From NCBI RefSeq assembly GCF_900101505.1, contig NZ_FMZI01000006.1, positions 186,001 through 250,000 on the forward strand: a stretch of 64,000 nucleotides of DNA, in the 5' to 3' direction. The notes under the pieces are model-generated. The model worked only from the letters and a program-made list of their open reading frames with translations. It did no database searches and was not told where the DNA came from. This document shows positions 60,671 to 64,000 of the stretch, piece by piece. How positions within the stretch are numbered: the first letter of the stretch is position 1; each line of letters opens with the position of its first letter. Made by a program: the position numbers and the translations under genes. This DNA is from Antarctobacter albus (lineage in GTDB: Bacteria > Pseudomonadota > Alphaproteobacteria > Rhodobacterales > Rhodobacteraceae).

Positions 60671-61456
60671 CTACTGGTCGAGCAGCCGGACCACCATTCC
60701 GCTCTCGGGATCAGCCAGCGCGTCGATCACGTCGAAATGATGCCTGCCCTCGTCGATCACCAGGCCGCAGTCCCAGACCTGCGACAGTTTCCGTGCCTGG
60801 TCGAGAAAGGCGGGCCGTTCGTCTCCGCCCACCCAGACGGTAACCGGCATGGGCGGCGGCGGGGCGTAGATCGGGCTTTCGGCGCGGGCTTCGGCGTCGT
60901 CGATCTTGAGATCCGCGTTCATCGAGGTCCGCATCAGCGGACGCAGGTCCGAAAGCGGCGAGATCGGCATGACATGCGCCACCCGCGCCAGCAGCTCGGG
61001 CGCCAGCACCGCCCCCATGCGCGCCACCAGGTGCCCGCCCGCGGAATGCCCCGTCAGCCGGATCGGCCCCGGAACTTCGGCGGCGGCCACGGCAATCGCC
61101 TGTGCCACCTGCCGGGTGATGTCGGAAATCCGCACCCTGGGACAGAGATCGTAGGAGGGCATGGCGACCGCCCAGCCGCGCGTCCGCGCGCCTTCGGCGA
61201 GATGCGACCAGCTGGAGCGGTCGAAGCGCAGCCAGTAGCCGCCGTGGACAAAGACCACCAGGCCTTCGGGCGGCCGGTCCGGCAGGAAGAGGTCCAGCGC
61301 CTGGCGCGGCCCATGCCCGTACATCAGCCCCAGCCGCGCCTTGCCCGCAACCGCCAGCCGCTTGCGATAGGTCTCGGCCTCGGCAGCCCAGCGCGGCGGA
61401 TAGGCCTCTGCCCCCGGGATATGAGCGGCGTTGGCATATGCGTCGTCGAGGTCCAT
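60671..61456 (-). CDS. Alpha/beta hydrolase (arylformamidase/kynurenine-formamidase-like)
   Basis: A 261-residue serine hydrolase. The oxyanion motif is VFVHGGYWLRFDRSSW and the nucleophile elbow is LTGHSAGGHL. A later Asp is in VWVGGDERPAF, and the catalytic His is in EGRHHFDVID. This matches the KynB-like/arylformamidase group. Tryptophan-pathway partners are absent nearby, so another ester or amide substrate is possible. GGAG six bases before the ATG at 61456 supports this start over one at 61468. Confidence 0.85.
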   Translation of the reverse strand: MDLDDAYANAAHIPGAEAYPPRWAAEAETYRKRLAVAGKARLGLMYGHGPRQALDLFLPDRPPEGLVVFVHGGYWLRFDRSSWSHLAEGARTRGWAVAMPSYDLCPRVRISDITRQVAQAIAVAAAEVPGPIRLTGHSAGGHLVARMGAVLAPELLARVAHVMPISPLSDLRPLMRTSMNADLKIDDAEARAESPIYAPPPPMPVTVWVGGDERPAFLDQARKLSQVWDCGLVIDEGRHHFDVIDALADPESGMVVRLLDQ

Positions 61457-61535
61457 GTCTTTCTCCATTTTGGGCCTATACTTCCCGCGCACAGGGTGGT
61501 CAGCCTGTGCCAGACCTGAACGGAGGATACTGAGA

Positions 61536-63002
61536 ATGCGCGACGATGCCACCAATCTGAAGAGCCTTCTGTCCGATCCCGGCCTTCTGGAGGCCCGCGC
61601 CTATGTGAACGGCAGCTGGATCGAAGGGGATGCCACTTTCGACGTCACCAACCCGGCGCGCGGCGACGTGATCGCCGAGGTCGCCGACCTGAGCCGTGCG
61701 CAGGTGGGCGAGGCCATCGAGGCCGCTCATGCCGCGCAGAAGGACTGGGCGAAATGGACCGGCAAGGAACGCGCCGCCGTACTGCGCAAGTGGTTCGACC
61801 TGCTCATGGAAAACCAGCACGACCTTGGCCTGATCATGACCGCCGAACAAGGCAAGCCCCTGGCCGAGGCCAAGGGAGAGATCGCCTATGGCGCCGGGTT
61901 CATCGAGTTCTTTGGCGAAGAGGCCAAGCGCATCTACGGCGAGACCATCCCCGGCCACCAGCGCGACAAGCGCATCACCGTCCTGAAACAGCCCATCGGC
62001 GTCGCCGCTTCGATCACGCCGTGGAATTTCCCCAACGCGATGATCACCCGCAAGGCCGCGCCCGCCCTGGCCGCCGGCTGTGCCTTTGTCGGGCGGCCCG
62101 CCGCCGAAACGCCGCTGTCGGCCACTGCGCTGGCGGTGCTGGCGGATCGTGCGGGCATCCCGGCGGGCGTGTTCAACATCGTCACCTCGTCGCGGTCGTC
62201 CGACGTGGGCAAGGAGTTCTGCGAGAACCCTCGGGTCCGCAAGCTGACCTTTACCGGGTCGACCGAGGTGGGGCGCATCCTGATGAAACAGGCCGCCGAC
62301 CAGGTTCTGAAATGCTCGATGGAGCTTGGCGGGAACGCGCCCTTCATCGTCTTCGACGATGCCGACTTGGACGCGGCGGTCGAGGGCGCGATCCTCTGCA
62401 AGTTCCGCAACAACGGCCAGACCTGCGTCTGCGCCAACCGGATCTACGTTCAGGACGGGGTCTATGACGCCTTTGCCGAGAAGCTGGCGGCAGCGGTTGC
62501 CAAACTGAAGGTCGGCGACGGTCTGGAGGAGGGCACCGACCTGGGTCCGCTGATCAACCAGGCCGCCGTCGACAAGGTGCGCGAACATATCGCCGATGTC
62601 ACCAGCCACGGCGGCACCCTGTTGCAGGGCGGCGAGGTGCAGGACGGCACCTTCATCACCCCGGCGATCCTGACCGGCGTCACGCAGGACATGAAGGTCG
62701 CGCAGGAGGAAACATTCGGTCCGATGGCACCGCTGTTCCGGTTCAGGGACGAGGACGAGGTGATCGGGATGGCCAATGACACCATCTTTGGCCTCGCCTC
62801 CTATTTCTACGCCAAGGATCTCAGCCGCGTTTACAAGGTGGCCGAGGCGCTGGAATACGGCATCGTCGGCGTCAACACGGGCATCATCTCGACCGAGGTC
62901 GCGCCCTTTGGCGGGGTCAAGCAATCCGGCTTGGGCCGCGAGGGCAGCCACCACGGAATCGAGGATTACCTTGAGTTGAAATACATCTGCATGAGCGTGT
63001 GA
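61536..63002 (+). CDS. gabD: NAD(P)-dependent succinate-semialdehyde dehydrogenase
   Basis: A 488-residue aldehyde dehydrogenase. The catalytic Cys is C297 (NNGQTCVCANR) and the general base is E263 (MELGGNAPF). The segment VGRPAAETPLSATALA at about 185-200 has Arg in place of the usual cofactor-site Lys (KPxE), as seen in related SSADH proteins. Oxidation of succinate semialdehyde to succinate links GABA breakdown to the TCA cycle. GGAGG lies upstream of the chosen ATG. Its stop overlaps the next gene's GTG start (GTGA). Confidence 0.9.
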   Translation: MRDDATNLKSLLSDPGLLEARAYVNGSWIEGDATFDVTNPARGDVIAEVADLSRAQVGEAIEAAHAAQKDWAKWTGKERAAVLRKWFDLLMENQHDLGLIMTAEQGKPLAEAKGEIAYGAGFIEFFGEEAKRIYGETIPGHQRDKRITVLKQPIGVAASITPWNFPNAMITRKAAPALAAGCAFVGRPAAETPLSATALAVLADRAGIPAGVFNIVTSSRSSDVGKEFCENPRVRKLTFTGSTEVGRILMKQAADQVLKCSMELGGNAPFIVFDDADLDAAVEGAILCKFRNNGQTCVCANRIYVQDGVYDAFAEKLAAAVAKLKVGDGLEEGTDLGPLINQAAVDKVREHIADVTSHGGTLLQGGEVQDGTFITPAILTGVTQDMKVAQEETFGPMAPLFRFRDEDEVIGMANDTIFGLASYFYAKDLSRVYKVAEALEYGIVGVNTGIISTEVAPFGGVKQSGLGREGSHHGIEDYLELKYICMSV

Positions 63003-64000
63003 GACACGCCGTCCATATCGCGCTTGCCGCGGTCACGGTGCTGGCGCTGGCGGGCGGGGGGCTGATGCTCTTTGCCCCGCAGGTGCCAACGCTCTGGCAA
63101 GAGGGATTTCCCCCGCCGGTCTGGACCGGCGAGGGCACCTTTGCCCTGGTGGACGGCCCCGACACTCCCCTGCCCAAGGGCGCGCCCCTGCCAGCACCGG
63201 CGGCGCAGCGTTTCGCCGACAGCGAAGGCCGGGCCTTGCTGGTGATGCGGGACGGGCAGCTTGTGCACGAGGTCTATGGCCCCGGCATCGGGCCCGAGAC
63301 CCGCCTGAACTCCTACTCCCTGGTCAAGTCGCTGGTCGGCGCCCTGGTGCTGCGTGCCCATGCCGAAGGCCGGATCGACAGCCTGGATACCCCGCTGGCC
63401 GAGTTGATCGGGCCGGAGGCGCCCGCCGTCACCCTGCGAGAGGTTCTGGACATGACCTCTGGATTGTCGCTGGGGTACGAGCCGCCCAAGGCGGACAAGG
63501 AGGCGCCGCTGGACGACGCCGATTTCTCGCCCTTCGGACCGGTTGCGCGGCTGCATGGCTTCGGAATCGAGACGCTTTTGCCCCGACTGAGCCCGGGCCC
63601 GGACCTGCGCGGGAGCTTTCATTACCAGAGCGCCAATACCGCGCTGCTGGGATTGGTGGTCGAAAAGGTCCATGGTGCCCTGCTGCCGCAGGTGCTCAGC
63701 ACCCAGATCTGGCAACCCTCAGGCGCGGCCCCGGCAGAATGGCGCAAAAACCCGAACAGCGGGCGCGTCTCGGCCTATTGCTGTCTTTATGCCACCCCGC
63801 GCGACTGGGCGAAGGTTGCACACTACCTGTTGCAGAACGGCACAGGGGCGCACCCGTTCCTGCCCGACACCTTGTGGCGCGACTGGATCCTGCCGGACCT
63901 CGCCCCCGCTGTGCGCCATGCCGGGGCCTATGACGGACACCTGCGCCACGACGTGCTGGACCGTCCCGACGAGGCCCTGCAAGGTCCCTTTGCCTACATG
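62999..64000 (+). CDS. Serine hydrolase, beta-lactamase-like, incomplete at the window edge
   Basis: The frame from GTG at 62999 runs 334 codons to the window end without a stop. An N-terminal transmembrane or signal segment (about 5-26, VHIALAAVTVLALAGGGLML) precedes a class C beta-lactamase/6-aminohexanoate-hydrolase-type fold: SxxK at S107-L-V-K110 (NSYSLVKSLVGAL) and a likely catalytic Tyr at Y209 (FHYQSANTALLG). It overlaps gabD by four bases. Substrates range from peptides to esters or lactams in this family. Confidence 0.83.
   Translation, partial: MRHAVHIALAAVTVLALAGGGLMLFAPQVPTLWQEGFPPPVWTGEGTFALVDGPDTPLPKGAPLPAPAAQRFADSEGRALLVMRDGQLVHEVYGPGIGPETRLNSYSLVKSLVGALVLRAHAEGRIDSLDTPLAELIGPEAPAVTLREVLDMTSGLSLGYEPPKADKEAPLDDADFSPFGPVARLHGFGIETLLPRLSPGPDLRGSFHYQSANTALLGLVVEKVHGALLPQVLSTQIWQPSGAAPAEWRKNPNSGRVSAYCCLYATPRDWAKVAHYLLQNGTGAHPFLPDTLWRDWILPDLAPAVRHAGAYDGHLRHDVLDRPDEALQGPFAYM

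Noticed and set aside
1-64000. tRNA genes, CRISPR arrays, insertion sequences, attachment sites or integrases
   Set aside because: I looked for T-loop-like GTTCGA motifs, regularly spaced direct repeats and transposase or integrase signatures. None was convincing; the GTTCGA hits lie within genes or lack a cloverleaf.

Overview
The window is a high-GC, gene-dense stretch of an alphaproteobacterial chromosome. The gene families and their order (rnd-lptC-lptA-lptB-hpf-ptsN, glcD-glcE-x-glcF, a MoxR/DUF58/DUF4159 cluster, Hint-domain and DUF1285 proteins, core-2-like glycosyltransferases paired with sulfotransferases) point to the Rhodobacteraceae (Roseobacter group). This placement is inferred from gene content; there is no rRNA in the window. 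I see no tRNA, CRISPR array, insertion sequence, integrase or prophage.

Layout. 1-2.1 kb: start of dnaK with an RpoH-type promoter, alkB, and two tandem paralogues of a secreted SH3/GTEPFW protein. 2.2-12.6 kb: surface-glycan locus with a KpsM-like ABC permease, cysQ, four glycosyltransferases, galU, galE and a two-domain sulfotransferase. 12.6-14.5 kb: an rtcB2-prfH RNA-repair/ribosome-rescue pair, preceded by a 16-codon leader ORF that may be regulatory. 14.6-18.5 kb: ptsN, long-form hpf, lptB-lptA-lptC and a short RNase D. 18.5-19.4 kb: the only long gene-free stretch, ending at an exoY-type sugar transferase. 20-28.6 kb: assorted metabolism and repair (MaoC/HTD2-like dehydratase, VOC protein, FMN reductase, OmpA-like lipoprotein, Ada-like methyltransferase, Hint protein, nth, adenosine kinase, a subtilase without a signal peptide, a glycolipid-binding-like protein). 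28.6-34.4 kb: polA, a hemolysin-III/PAQR protein, pirin, zf-CHCC protein and an ABC ATPase without a permease. 34.6-38.8 kb: HIT protein, a second core-2-like glycosyltransferase diverging from a sulfotransferase, rpiB and a DUF1285 protein. 38.8-45.5 kb: a MoxR-DUF58-DUF4159-membrane-protein operon. 46-51.5 kb: DUF599 and HemJ/CopD-like proteins, then the glycolate oxidase operon. 51.6-57.8 kb: secreted trypsin-like protease, Hsp20, LysR regulator, a GMC oxidoreductase with a large internal deletion, and a Pho-box-preceded phytase-esterase-like protein. 57.9-64 kb: an ECF sigma factor coupled to a transmembrane VWA protein, an alpha/beta hydrolase, succinate-semialdehyde dehydrogenase and a truncated serine hydrolase.

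How the genes work together. The two glycan loci make UDP-glucose and UDP-galactose (galU, galE), add and branch sugars, and probably sulfate them. CysQ hydrolyses PAP, the by-product of PAPS-dependent sulfotransferases. ExoY would start lipid-linked synthesis and LptABC serves LPS export. Stress-linked functions recur: dnaK and hsp20 behind RpoH-like promoters, hpf, rtcB2-prfH, alkB, nth and the Ada-like protein. The most promising undescribed elements are the leader ORF with a possible sigma54-type promoter before rtcB2-prfH, a dispersed GGTATTTnnnCCAAGAAGAA repeat found in gene-end gaps, the sigma-VWA pair, and the deleted GMC enzyme.
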